The position numbers and the translations under genes are program-made. The notes under the pieces were generated by a model. That model was not told where the DNA came from. It worked only from the letters and a program-made list of their open reading frames with translations, and made no database searches. Positions 1 through 12,173 of a stretch of 64,000 nt of DNA are shown one piece after another. Each line of letters begins with the position of its first letter. The stretch's first letter is position 1. The stretch is from Dioscorea cayenensis subsp. rotundata. Its lineage: Eukaryota > Streptophyta > Magnoliopsida > Dioscoreales > Dioscoreaceae. The DNA lies in the NCBI RefSeq assembly GCF_009730915.1, contig NC_052477.1, positions 24,942,578-25,006,577 on the forward strand, in the 5' to 3' direction.

Positions 1-1409
1 CAACAATAATTAATTTGTCCGGATCTCTCCATAGTATCGTTAATGTTTGGATTTCTTTTCATTACTGAAACCACAACTTCTTCTTACATGATATCATTAA
101 CGACTTGTTAAATCCATTTCTTATTTATCATGTTGTTAAATGAATCCATTTGTTTGATTTTGAATGCATTTAGCGAAAAAATCATAAAAATTATAATTGA
201 TAATTTTTTAATCTATAAATATTAATTGGATTCAATTAGAATTTGTAATTTATAGTAATTGATGATTTTGTTAATTTATAAACATCAATTGTATTATGAT
301 ATTTATGTGATATGATCAAAGAAAACCAAAGTGTATATTATACTATTCTATGAATATTATATTTATTCATTTATGTGAACTAAAGACACCATCTTGAGTT
401 TCTTTAGTGCTAGTGGTAGAACTAGGACCAAAATGAAGGGGGTTCTAACTTAAATTTAAAAAAATTATAAACATTAAAAAAATTATATTAATTCAAATTT
501 GAAATTATAATAATCAGTATTTCAAAAAATATATCACTAGCGATTATCACTATGAGATGAGAGTTGAATCATTTCCAGTCAAATCCAATCTAGTTTCAAT
601 TTAAATATGAAGAAAATTATATTAATTCAAATTAGAAAATAATAATGATTAATATTTTAAAAAATATAAAATATTCATACTGCTAACAACTACCACTGTG
701 AGGTAAAAGTTTAATCATTCAGTCAAATTCAATCTAGTTTTAGTTTTAACTAGTTTCATAGTAAGACTTGTAAGATCATAACATTCAATAAAATCAAAAT
801 ATCTTCTAAAGTTGATTTTTTTAGAATTTGAAGATGTTATATAGAAAAATCATATGAATAAATTTCCAATAGGGTGAAGTAGCTTCTTACTATAGAATAA
901 AAAAAATAAGCCTACATGATAGGTAAGATTATATTAAATATAAATGTATTAATATATTATGTATATATGTCACCCTCCTTGAGCCCCCCTCCTTCCACCC
1001 CTGTTTGGTGCATATTCCTTTCATTATCTAAATAGTTATTATAGGGTCCATCTTAGTTATGTTAGTCAAATATTTCTTTGGTTTTCTAAAAACAAACAAT
1101 ATAAATTTTTTTGTAATCTATTCCTAAAACTTTGCATATAAAAATTATTTCATACTTTTTACTTACGAATGTGTTCATAGAACTGGAGAAGCCATCACTA
1201 TAGTATTTATTATGCTTTCCAATTGCTTGTGAATGTTCATTTGTGTTCTGTTTTGGATATAGTAAAAAGTTTGGACTTTTATTCTTTCCAATTAAGATAC
1301 TTAAATAGTTTGTTTACTTATAATGGTCATTATGCTTTACAATTGCTTTCTATTTTTTTCACAATGAATATTCCAGATATTAATAAATGGTCATCTTACA
1401 TTCCTTCTT

Positions 1410-1448
<39 letters not shown>

Positions 1449-1600
1449 TTGTGTAAATTGATCTTTTCTCTCCTAAAAAAATTTGGTTTGCTTGCAACCA
1501 TAGCTTATTTATATGAAAAAGATGATAAATAAACTAGCTATATTAGTTCATGTCATTATCTTAGAGTGTAGGAGTAAAAGTAAAAAGACACGGATTGCCT
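1..1600. other. AT-rich intergenic DNA
   Basis: No gene is recognisable. The stretch contains a degenerate ~140-bp tandem duplication (separate entry) and a (TTTA)n microsatellite at about 1408-1450. Open frames over the microsatellite translate only to Leu/Ile/Tyr/Phe low-complexity sequence and are not genes. Confidence 0.6.
475..740. repeat. degenerate ~140-bp tandem duplication
   Basis: Two adjacent segments (about 475-600 and 610-740) share the same order of motifs: ATTATATTAATTCAAATT, an AAAAAATATA run, a TATCACTATGAG / TACCACTGTGAG block, then CAATCTAGTTT. Divergence is high, so this is an old local duplication. No coding sense was seen. Confidence 0.5.
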
Positions 1601-1689
1601 ATGATAGCTAGAGTAGGCAATTGATTAGGGGTGTCAATATATATAGGTTGGTCTTTGAGTGTGATCTAGCTTGTATTAAGAGTATTAGT

Positions 1690-2022
1690 ATATCACAAGG
1701 TGCACCTCCAAAGAAAGTTAGGCATAAATGCTCATTGGGCCAAGATGTTGGCAATGACGAGTTCTCAAGCACCATTAGCTTTATTTGAACTTGGATTGAT
1801 AGTTCTGGAGAGCACATATCAAAACTTGATAGTTGCTTCAAATTCCTAGTTGATGAGGCAGAGGCAAAGAAGAAAGTTTATATTGAGCTACTGAAGATTG
1901 AAGGCTTGTCCCAGTGGGAAAGGATCAAAGCTGGTGGACTGATTTTATATTACACTAGTAAGGTGTCATATTTCTTCTCATTTTCTGATGAGTGTAGGAA
2001 GGAGATGTTACTTGGGTTTTAG
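1690..2022 (+). other. possible decayed coding segment, family unknown
   Basis: One reading frame, with interruptions, gives a protein-like stretch ending near 2022. It contains KFLVDEAEAKKKVYIELLK and later SQWERIKAGGLILYYTSKV, with balanced charge and composition unlike the surrounding AT-rich DNA. I do not recognise the family and see no start codon, splice structure or neighbouring exon. It could be a relic of a transposon-borne gene. Confidence is low. Confidence 0.2.
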
Positions 2023-2049
2023 GGGGTTGCCAATAGAATTAAATCTGGA

Positions 2050-5000
2050 TGATTTTTTATGACTAGACTATTTAAATTGTGTGATGTATGTTGAGTGAAA
2101 CAAGTAATGTGTGTGCTATTATATGGACGGCTTGTTATGTATGTTTTGTGTTGTGTAACCATTTTATATGCTTTGTGTTATGCAACTAATAAGGTGTCAA
2201 TGAATTTTATCTTAGTTGCTTCAACATTTTATATGATTTATGTTGAGTGAAAATTAACTTTTTAGAATATGTATTCTTCTTATACCTGAATTGATCCATC
2301 TACTTAGGTCACTCTGCCATTTTAGTCCATTTACTCAGAAATGCTCCAAACTAGTCCCTCTACTCTTGAAAATGAGCACATTCAGTGTTTTACGCTTGAA
2401 AATGACCAATAGAGGGGCTAATGGGCAACAGTTAATAAAATTCATCATAGTGGTTTTATAATCCTGTACCATTTTACAAATAATAATTTTAATAATCCAA
2501 TTCAATAATATTATACATCATCCTAAAATGTAATAAACACTTAAAGCCAACAACATTATATTAAAATTAACAAAAATATTGAATAACATAAGAATTCAAG
2601 GTGAAAACTAGTTAATATAAAACAATTTTGAAGTAATTACAAAACAAGTCATCTTCAATGTTTTCGGATGAAACCAACTCAATATAGCATCACCGTCCCT
2701 GTAATTATAAAAAAATTAGTTAGTAGAAATAACAAGAATAAACTTGTACGATACATGCAATATATATTACTTAACATAATAATAAAATTTGTTAAAATAA
2801 AATGATACAATAAACTATATTCCAACATAATGACATCAACTAAAATGATAATTATTATAAAAGAATATATGAGGTTCATGATAAACTAAAAAGAATACTT
2901 GAACTAAAATAAAATTTTGCTCAAGTTCTAATCTACAGAGAATAACAAAACATAAAACAAACGTTATCAATTCAACATGTGATTGGAAACTGATGGCCAT
3001 AATTCACCAAGGCCTAAAACATTTTCTACATATAGAATTGAAAGAGAACATGGTCAAAGATCTCATCTCTCAGACTAATCTTATTTTATTTAGTTATGTA
3101 CACTGCCTATACAAGGCAACAAGGGCTTCTACAAACCACAGAAGTTTGGCTGGCAACTACTCAGAGATCATATATAATCAATGAACTAAAACAAACTCAA
3201 AGCCAAAACATAACCAAGTTAAAAATAAGGAAAAGAAAAATCCTACAGCAAGGACCACAAAGAAAGGGCATACAATCACCAGCTTTAACGAGCGTGATCA
3301 CTTCTTTTCAACAATATGAAGCTCACATATTCTACTAATTAAATTAATTTTTAATTTAACTAATAAATTAAAGGCAAACTAAAAAGGTATTAAATAATAC
3401 ATAAAAAAAGACACAATAGATGCATCACAAAATGAAAAAAATTTAAATTAAAAATTAAAACGAAAATTTAAAAATAAATATAATAAGTAGTAAATATAAA
3501 ATAAAAATAAAACAATAATAAGTAAAAATTAAAAATTATATATGGAGCAAAGGGCCTGGATTGCAAAAACCAAGGATGTTGCAGTTTCATATGGAGCATG
3601 CAGGAACATAGCATGAATCAGTATGATGCTCTCTGCATTGAGAATTGCAACAATTTTTTCCATGATGCACAAGCTTACATGACTATTTGGAATATCAAGT
3701 CAAGTAATTTGAGTTGGTAATCTAACCAAATAGAATTTACTTATGAATTTTGATGGTGTGAATGTTCAAAGGACTATATATTGTTCCTGTTAAAATTCTT
3801 ACCTTTTAACTTTGAAGTCAAATGTTTTTTATTTCTTTCTTTAAACTATTTGTCTATAGATTGCACAATTAAATACCTCATTTAACCTGATATGTCGAAT
3901 TGGATCTCTGAACCAAATTAGCTATTGATGTAACATGGCCAGATTAACTTATGCCTTAGGATCTTATATATAAGAACTCAAAGTTTTATTGTATTTTGCT
4001 TGTGAAGTTTCTATCGAAGTTCTTTTAATCAAGACATTAGCAGCCTCCCATGTCAACAAATTATATTGAATATATAACCAGCTGGAAATTTGAATTAAAA
4101 TTCAAGGAGCCAAATAAACTAGTCAAATGTTAGATATTTCACTGTATGTTTTTCAGTTTACAAACATGCTAAACAATAGTTCCTAGTTCAAAGACTAAAT
4201 TTAGCTTTAATCCTAATGAAATCTAACTAAAATATTGTTTGGCATAGAAAAGAATGACATAAACTCACACAGAAGTACACATACGATGCTAACATCAAAT
4301 AGCCTTGTTGAAATTGCTAAAACTTCATGCAATGTGGGATATCTATAAATCAGATGAAATGATTCTAATAACTTCAAATCCACTTACATGTTTAAAACTT
4401 ACCCAGTCATGGCAAGCACCTTCGTATGCAGTGAACTACTACTACTACTTCCAAGATCAACAAGTGATATCAAGTCCTTTTCAGAAAAAAAACAATCTAT
4501 CCCAAGATTCTCTCATATATATATTCTGAAAAAAATCATGGAATAATGAAACATTAATTAATTAATTGTTAACAAGACTAGTAGCAAGCTAGGAATTAAC
4601 AGTATATATGTAGAGATGAATAGAAGGTGAATTGGAATACACATTTTCCATGATTTAATTACAGCATAAATCTTAGTTCATGGATTAATGAAATGAATGG
4701 TTAACAAAAGAAGATTATCAGTTAATTGGAGTACTAGAAAATCACTTAAGTTTATGCCTATACAAAGAGCATGGATTAATGAAAATGGGATCAGTTGGAG
4801 GAATAATATGTATTGACAGTATATATATATAGATCAACACTGAATTGGAATAGAAACAAAGGTCTTGTTCAGTTATTTTTTCAGTAGAAATATTCTTGTT
4901 TAACATCTGTTCAAACTAACAAAGAATAATGAGTAGTGAAAATGTTTAATAAGATTAACATGAATTGGCAGTAAGTATCTAAATATATACAAACATCAAC

Positions 5001-5160
5001 AAATGAAAACACAAAAAACTAGAGATTTCCCCAATCATCTGATATTTGTTTTTTCAAGAAACTGATAATTAACATTCTAATCACTAGGAACATTAAAAGA
5101 AACCGCAGCACGCTCTGATCAATTGATTCTCAATAAACATCAAAATTTTCAAACAATTCA
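2050..5160. other. AT-rich intergenic DNA with a possible minus-strand gene
   Basis: Mostly AT-rich DNA without recognisable genes. At 2280-2430 there is a 'tttagtccattta / tagtccctctact' block of the kind found at ends of nonautonomous DNA transposons. Minus-strand segments at about 3540-3630 and 4403-4476 could be exons: both are open, and the second is flanked by AG and GTAAGT. They might belong with the possible first exon at 5.3 kb. No product is recognised. Confidence 0.3.
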
Positions 5161-5217
5161 CATACATTATTCAAAAACAAACATCAAAACGTGAAAAAAA
5201 AAAAACCAAAGATCTAA

Positions 5218-5325
5218 CCATTCAGGAAGCTTTTTCCCAACGATTGTCCAAAAACACCACCAATCCAGCCTCGCGGATCGATCGAGAAACCCTGGATAAG
5301 AAGCAATGGATTCAAGGGAGCTCAT
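5218..5325 (-). CDS. possible first exon of an unrecognised minus-strand gene
   Basis: Reading down from an ATG at 5323-5325 on the minus strand gives about 36 residues with normal composition (begins MSSLESIASYPGFLDRSARL, then a Trp-rich DWWCFW segment). The preceding sequence is pyrimidine-rich, like a 5' leader. The reading then runs into T-rich sequence that looks intronic. Candidate downstream exons lie at 4403-4476 and near 3630. I do not recognise the protein. It could be chance, since no full-length reading can be assembled by eye. Confidence 0.2.
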
Positions 5326-6064
5326 AAGATTTGCGATAAAATGAGAGAAATCGGAGAACAGTGATGAAAAATTCAAGAAAATACAGCAAAATTCTGTAGA
5401 TCTAAATACTATAAACAAGATCAATCAGTAATTCAAACAGAAAAATGGAAAAACTAAGTAAAATCTATCCTTACTCCAAAACCGTGGATCTATTAAATAG
5501 ATAGCAAAATTAACCAAAAATAGGTCCAGAATGCACAAATGTACTCAAAACCAAAGCAGGATTAAACTGAGAACCATTAGATCTATTGAATGCATGGCAA
5601 AATTAATCATAACAATGCCTGGAATCAAAAGAAATAACTAGTGCACATGCATCTAACACGATTTGGAAAAACAATCAATACTAATCCTGATAATTATCAG
5701 ATAAAATTTCCATTAAAACCACTCATCATGGATTTCTTTTATCAATCAAAAGTACATCATACTTCATTCAAATCATCCAATTCACAAACCCCTGAATCAA
5801 AATCGAAAATCATTTTTAAAAGAAAAATGAAAAGAAATTAATTGAAAAGAAAAGAGCACAAACCCGAAGAACAAAAACTCTTGTGAAGTGCTTCAGGATC
5901 AACCATTTCATGCATTTGATCACATCCTAAAAAAACAAAAACATCACAAACATGAAAATTAAAGTGTTTTATGTTTTCTTTTGATCATCTAAGAAGATAA
6001 AAACAAATCTCTAAGAAAAAAAAAATTCAAACCAGTAAATTTTGAGAGTGAGTTTAGAAAGAAA

Positions 6065-6770
6065 ACCTCAACAAAGCCTTTAGCTCCAAGTTTCACACCA
6101 TCTCCAACTGCTGCTCCGGTATCAGCCTCCGCCTCTAACAATTTCTTGTTCTTCTCAAGTGTGGTAGCAACCTCCTTGAGCATGTACTTGTCGTTGTGCT
6201 TCGCAAGCACCTCCGTGGCTTTGAAGAAGCACCCAATTTGCGTTGCCTTCTCCGAGACTTTGGGCTCCGACCCGAACCCCTCCGGCAGAGCCGGCTTCAT
6301 GAAATCCTCCACCACCACTGAGGGCCTCTCCCATAAAAGATTTGGCAACGAGCCCTCAAAGCGAACGAGGATGTCAGTGATGAGATCGATAATGACGAAC
6401 TCCATCGCTGGGATGAGGGCGGGTACATAACGTTGTCCTCAAGGACGAGACCACCGCGGCGGAACCGAGACTTGGATGTATCAGTGCTGAACTTCTGGAA
6501 GGGCATCGAAGGGGTGATGTAGAAGACGAGTTGGTCCTCAAAATTAGCAAGTACGATGACGATTAAGCCGGTGACGCAACCGAAGGTCAGCGTGTACATC
6601 CAGAGCCTCCGGGACTGGAGCTTCCGTGCCCTAGCACTTATGTCAATTGGGCAAGGCGGGGAGGGTGAGCGGTGGTTAGGGAACGTGGAGAGGCCACGAA
6701 GGAGGTAGGGATCTAGGTTTTGGGAGATAGGAATGGGGCGGAAGCGGGCGGCGAGGAAGCGAGACACCAT
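6065..6770 (-). pseudogene. CCME: mitochondrial cytochrome c maturation protein CcmE-like, frameshifted
   Basis: CcmE is the haem chaperone of cytochrome c maturation in the mitochondrial inner membrane. It binds haem covalently through a histidine and passes it to apocytochrome c. Reading from the ATG at 6770, the sequence shows an Arg-rich presequence with LRGLSTFPN, then the conserved DISARARKLQSRRLW stretch and a single membrane segment (YTLTFGCVTGLIVIVLANF). The periplasmic-type beta domain follows with DQLVFYITP, RFRRGGLVLEDNV, FVIIDLITDILVRFEGSLP and VLAKHNDKYM, which keeps the haem-ligand His and the downstream Tyr. A one-base shift near 6405-6425 separates the first ~117 codons from the remainder. 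The usual HDExYxP motif is changed: the first Asp-Glu is Asn-Asp and the Pro is Leu. The reading continues openly to 5989, but the tail after GFVEVF is probably intronic or non-homologous. A sequencing error at the frameshift is possible. Confidence 0.75.
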
Positions 6771-6789
6771 GGATTCCGAGAGAGGTCGA

Positions 6790-8260
6790 GATCGAGGGTT
6801 CTGTGGATTCGGCGGCTTTGGGATTTTTTTTAGTCTTATTTTGTGTTCTTTTTGAATTTCTAGGACATTTTTTTGGTGAATTTTTTTTTACTTTTTAATT
6901 TTGTTTTTATTTTTACAATTTAATATTTTTATAATTTACTTATTACTTAGAGCTCAAGTTTTTGTAAATAACGATCATAATTTTAAGAATTTTTTTTTTT
7001 TAAATTTTAGTTTCAATACAAGCCTTTATTTTTGGTTTTTTTGGCTTGTTTTACAAATACTTAAAAAAATTATAAATACCCACTAACGGATCATTTAGGG
7101 TGTATCAATTTTTATTTATTTATTTACTTATTTTGCTTCTTTTTTTTCTTTTTACGTTATTTTTATTTTGATGTAAATTTTTTAAAAACAAAATATTTTT
7201 TGGATATACTACTATTGTGTATATTAAAAAACTGAAAACACCAGTTGAATTAGCATTGACACTTTTTTATTAAAAATATTTTTTATACTAGTTACTTGAT
7301 TGTATTATTAAATAAAATAAATAACATGAGACTGGTATTTTATGGATAAAAAATATCTCATAAAAATTACACTATTTGAAACTAAAACATTTATATATGT
7401 TGGTAACCTTAGAATAACATAGTTGCAATTTTGTTTTTATTCAAGTGACATTTATTATAGCTTACGTGGTATCAATTACGAAAGATGTTGCATTTGTTGA
7501 TTTGAAAAACTGAAATAAATTTTGGATTCAACTAAAGGTTAAAATCAAGGTGTGGAGAAAGGCCTATTGAGAGATAGTTATAATTTTTTTAATATGTTAT
7601 ATCTAATTTATAAAATTTAGTTAGTCAAACATTAATTTTCACAAATACTGTTTAAAAATATAACTTTTTTATACTATATAAACTTATTTGTACAATATCA
7701 ATAGCACAAAAATTGTAAAAATATTTTTTATATAAATAATTTTTAAGGGAAGACAGAAGAAAAGGGTAACAAAATATTTAAAACATTAAAAATATATTTT
7801 TTTATTTTAAAAAAATGTCAAACATCAGTGTATTGGTTTTGATTTGATAAACACAAAAACAAAAACAAAAAATGCAACAATGCAGAACAACGAACACCTC
7901 AACAAAGAAAAATAAATTTATCACAAACTGTTTGCTTATATTCATTATACATGGGTAATTTCATCAATTCAACACAAATTTACAAATTAAAAAAGAAGCT
8001 ATTTTTTTAGGTTGCCACATCACACATTAGACAAGGGCATATTTATAATTTTAATTAAAAGTCATGCCCTATTTTTATCGAAAGGTATGTATACGATAGA
8101 CAAAAATAGATACATTACTTTGAAGAGTATACTCGCACAAGTAAAAGTACTCTTTCTAATTTATTTATTTCTATCATTTATTTTAAACAAATGATTTTTT
8201 TTACTTATTTATTAGATTTATTGATTTTGTCATATGTATTAAATTTACGAAAATTATGTA
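6790..8260. other. AT-rich intergenic DNA
   Basis: Very AT-rich with long T and A runs. It is upstream of the CcmE-like gene on the minus strand, so the first few hundred bases may have held its promoter, but no clear TATA element or other motif stands out. No coding sequence was seen. Confidence 0.5.
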
Positions 8261-8269
8261 TTATTCTCG

Positions 8270-8610
8270 CATATACAACGATTCTTTTAAAACAACTGCA
8301 TATCTTAACACATATGCAGCGGTTACAAAAAACTGCTGCATATAGTGACCCATATGCAGCGGTTATTGATAACCGCTGCATTATAATGCATATGCAATAG
8401 TTATGAACCGCTACTATTTTAGCATTTGCAGCAGTTGTATAAACCGCTACATATCTATCTTATTATGCAGCGGTTTTGCAACGGATTAAGTCAAATGTAA
8501 TACTAATTTGAAAAATTACTTGCAACGGTTTGAAATCGCTACAAAACCGTTACAATAGATAGTCTATTGCAGCAGTTTTATAACCGCTGCATAAGTGCAG
8601 TTATGTAGTG
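8270..8610. mobile_element. CACTA (En/Spm) terminal fragment
   Basis: The segment is built from about ten direct and inverted copies of a short motif, ATGCAGCGGTT and its complement AACCGCTGCAT. This is the usual structure of CACTA subterminal repeats. It ends at 8604-8610 with TGTAGTG, the complement of the canonical CACTACA terminus. No matching CACTACA start and no transposase were found upstream, so it is either a terminal fragment or a small nonautonomous derivative whose other end is degraded. Confidence 0.65.
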
Positions 8611-8769
8611 GTGCGTCCAAGGCCATGTACAAGCTTATCCCGAGGCGTTCAATCAATAGCTGTCGATCGTTCCAATGTAATCTTGAGGCGCTGCATTGAT
8701 GGCGAGGCTGGATCTCGAGGCAAGGGAGAGACGATCCTTCCAGTACAATCACGAGGTGTTGCTGAGTTT

Positions 8770-8935
8770 CCCCATTAATCGAATCCCGAGGCAAGGTAGG
8801 AGTGCTGGCTTTACTGGTTTCTCCAACACGATCTCGAGACAAATCCCTCATAGCCGAATCTCAAGGAAAGGGAGTGCTGGTTTTGCCAGATTCTCCTACC
8901 AGATTTTCCTACCAGATCTTGAGACAAATCTTGTT
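8770..8935. repeat. two ~75-bp imperfect tandem units
   Basis: Two successive units share CGAATC(C/T)C(G/A)AGG, GGAGTGCTGG, TTTCTCC / ATTCTCC, and GATCT(C/T)GAGACAAATC. Related GATCTCGAGGCAAGG words extend back to 8640. The block is more GC-rich than its surroundings and directly abuts the CACTA end. It may come from an LTR or another transposon; its origin was not recognised. Confidence 0.45.
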
Positions 8936-8949
8936 CTCTAAACAGATCC

Positions 8950-11040
8950 CGAGGCAGCACTAACTGATGAGTGTAGAAATTATGATCAATTTTTATTATA
9001 ATTAAAATGGGTGAGAGAAAGGGTTGATTAAATATGTTGTTATTCCTCTCTAATCAGATATTCCAATGAATAGCTTAAACAAGGAGATGCCACGATTACC
9101 TTATATTTATATATGTAGTTCACATAATCTTAGGCCAATTTCGTATTATAAAAGATTGTAATATCTATACATATATTTAAAGTATATGTATAATCTGTTT
9201 GGAGAGGATTTTAAAGAGATTTATAATTTTTTTTTTAGAATTTCTCCTATTGCATTTAAGTCATTTAGTACAAGTCTTTATTTCTATTAAATGTAGTATC
9301 TATACATATTATTAAAGTAGATGTATAATCTACTCCGTGAGCGTTTCAACGAACAATTTTAATTTTTTTAATAACATTTAAGTTTTTATTTATATTACTT
9401 ATAATATTAATAATTGAAAAAAATTAATTACACATAATTATTTATGTAATAAATGTCCATAAGACCTTTAAAATTCAAGGTATAAAATAGTTTATATGGT
9501 AGGAGTTGTTTAATTATATTATTTTATATATGATATTGCCTCAAAACTCCTCACAAAATTTTAAAATCTCCGATGTGAAGCCTGGAAAAATGCCTAGTAC
9601 ATATATTTAAAGTACATGTATAATCTTCTTGGAGAGGGTTTCAAGGAGATTTTTAATTTTTTTTTTTTAGAATTTTTCCTATTGCATTTAAGTCATTTAG
9701 TACAAGTCTTTGTTTGTATGGAATGAGATATGTTTAATTCCGTTTATTTATTTGCATTAAATATTCCATTATATGTTTCAAATAAATTATAATTATAAAA
9801 AAATTATTTTATGAAAAAAGTATACCGATAGTTTACAAAATATTTGGAGTAGACTTATTAGAACCAGTTCAAAGATCATGCTTTGTGTATTAGATTAAAT
9901 AGTTCAATCTTCAGGTCATTCGGATAAATGTTAGGTTAATAAAAATGTTTTTAAATATTATTTTAGAATTATAAATTAATTTTTTTTAATTATTTGATAT
10001 ATAACACATATAATATAATATCCTATTAACTATAAATAAATAATTTAAAAGAAAAAAAGCAAATTATTAGTCACTTAATTGTAACTATGGATTAAAAAAA
10101 TCGTAACAAAAAAAAGCTTCAACCATAGTTATTAAAAAATAAAATAAAATAAAGCTAAGCACTATTTTTAAAATTTTTTAATTTAATGGAAATTACGTAT
10201 TATTTTTCTTTAAACATAAAAACTAAATGTAATGAAAGAATAAAAAATTTATTTCAAAAAAAAAATTCTGCTCACCTAAGTCAAAGGAATCCAGGCAATT
10301 CAGTGGGGTTGGCTGGTTAAAGATGATCAAGATGGGTTACATTAGATTAATTCCATAAGTGGCTCAAATTAGAGATCTAAACTGATTTAGGCACCAAGTC
10401 ACCCGGTTTATCGGTTTGAGTTTAATAATTATATGAAAAATAGACATTGGAGGTTGTGGGCGGTATATTTTTATTAATGATGGACATTGATTATTTTTTG
10501 GTTTTATGGAAAATGGAAAGGATTATAGTTGAAAATTCGAAAATACCCCAACAATGTAGAAAAATTGAAAAGACAGAAATATGGGAAATCAAATGATAGA
10601 GGGTGTTGGAATTTCATAAACAGAATGAGTTTCTCAACAAAATGTATTCGCAAAATTTTAATGTAAAAGAACAATATAATTTAGAAGCGGTTTATTGACC
10701 ATGTGATTTAATGCTCAAAATGACAATTATCGTGGAATTGATTCTTTCAATGTGTTATCAAGAAAGTTACGAAATATATCATTACTTAATTACATTTATT
10801 TTACCCTTTTATTTCTCTTCTAAATATTATTTTCATTTTAGTTTTGGGTTGTTTTTCTACTAGATATTGTTTCATTTATACCTACTTTGTCAGTTGAGAA
10901 AATTTTATTAAAATTTGTGTTACAGATAAAAAAATACATATCCCAAAACAATTACAATTGCAAAAATTCCGATGCAATTTATCTAGTAAACCTTAAAGTA
11001 AATAATTGTATTCAAAGCCAAAGGGTTTATAGCCCAACAG
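8950..11040. other. AT-rich intergenic DNA with repeated termini
   Basis: No coding sequence was seen. Apart from the 9.16-9.73-kb direct repeats (separate entry), the stretch is AT-rich and unremarkable. Confidence 0.45.
9160..9730. repeat. ~115-bp direct repeat, Helitron-like 5' ends
   Basis: The segment at 9175-9295 recurs at 9605-9725. Both carry ATGTATAATCT, TTGGAGAGG, a T run, then TAGAATTT, CCTATTGCATTTAAGTCATT and TAGTACAAGTCTTT. A shorter related start, TCTATACATATTATTAAAG, lies at about 9300. The TCTATACATAT(A/T)TTAAAG opening resembles 5' ends of plant Helitrons, which begin TC and commonly TCTATAC. A convincing 3' hairpin plus CTRR was not found, so the class is tentative. Confidence 0.4.
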
Positions 11041-11041
11041 C

Positions 11042-11507
11042 TAATGGTGCCAAATGGGCTGGCACGGGCCCACTGCGGTCTGAGTACTGTGTGTGCCCAA
11101 GCCGCATGACCCACCTACTACCAAGCTAGGCCCTGCACGTGGCTCAACCAAACCATATTTTATTTATATTTTTTTTTTAAACCCCAAAAATATATAAAAA
11201 CCTCTAAATTGCTAAACCATTATTAGAACATAGGGGAAAAATATAAAAACACAAAGTGAAGGTCTCATTGATTAAAAAGTTGGAAATATAAAAAAAAATA
11301 AAAATAGTAAGAAAAATCTCACATGGGTCGTGCCAAGCTGATGCTTGTCGCATGCCGGCACCGCCCACGGGCTGCATACCCCTGACCCAGCATGGACCCA
11401 GGGTCTAAACCGTGCTCGACTTGGGCCTAAGTCGACACATCTCGTACGACCTATCTCATGTCATGCTGCACTAGACCTAAGTCGACACAACCCATTTGAC
11501 ACCTCTA
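11042..11507. mobile_element. nonautonomous hAT-like element (466 bp)
   Basis: The left end TAATGGTGCCAAATGGGCTG and the complement of the right end, TAGAGGTGTCAAATGGGTTG, pair as imperfect inverted repeats. The arms are GC-rich (GGCACGGGCCC-type words) and the middle is AT-rich, as in other small plant hAT derivatives including the one at 18.0 kb. Flanking octamers CCAACAGC and CCAGCCAC match at only 5 of 8, suggesting an old insertion. No transposase is present. Confidence 0.5.
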
Positions 11508-12170
11508 CCAGCCACATTGGCCCTAGTTCAAAAGACTTTAATCTGGGTATTTTTAAAGTCTCGAGTTTAAGTCTTGGTGGATGTAGTGGTGGTAATAGGT
11601 CCTTGGTTGTAATTTTAAACTTGTAGCTAAAACTCCATACTGTTGGGTGAGTGCGCACGAGCTAAATAATAATTTCTCAACTTGTGCGCACATCTTTTAA
11701 CTATAATGTGTTTCTCGCATTTGTTAAATATATATATATATATATATATATATTTAAAAGTTTGGTTGGACTTAGTTCATTTTATTCAAACCATTAAATA
11801 AACAATACATTGATAGCATGAGATGCATTTCATTATTTTTTATCTAAAAGTTGCAAAATAAAATAAAATAAAATAGATCAAAATACCAAAATGGTCCCTC
11901 TATTTTGCGCTTTCTGACCTTTTAGTCCCTATAATATAAAATATGCCCTTTTGGTCCTCTTATTTGCATATTTTCATTATTTTAGTCCTTCCAGCGGACG
12001 GACGTTGGTTCGGCAATTTTCTGGCTCTGATGTGGCAACATTAATATTAAAATATTCACTACTCTACCATTTATTTACACTACTCTAAGCTTTCCATTAT
12101 CCCCTCACACCACCTCCTCATGCACTCTTATCTTCTTCTCTCTCTTTCTCTAAAGAAACCAAGAACAACA
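11508..12170. other. intergenic DNA with AT microsatellite and transposon-end-like block
   Basis: Contains an (AT)n tract at about 11,727-11,752. At 11,880-11,995 is a 'caaaatggtccctctattt... ttttagtccctataat... tttagtccttcc' block, a word pattern typical of ends of degenerate nonautonomous elements. The leader of the GPI-anchored protein relic follows. No other gene was seen. Confidence 0.4.
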
Positions 12171-12173
12171 ACA

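Noticed and set aside
1223..1456. Open frame ending in a Phe/Ile/Tyr/Leu repeat
   Set aside because: The C-terminal part is a translated (TTTA)n microsatellite, and the rest has no protein character.
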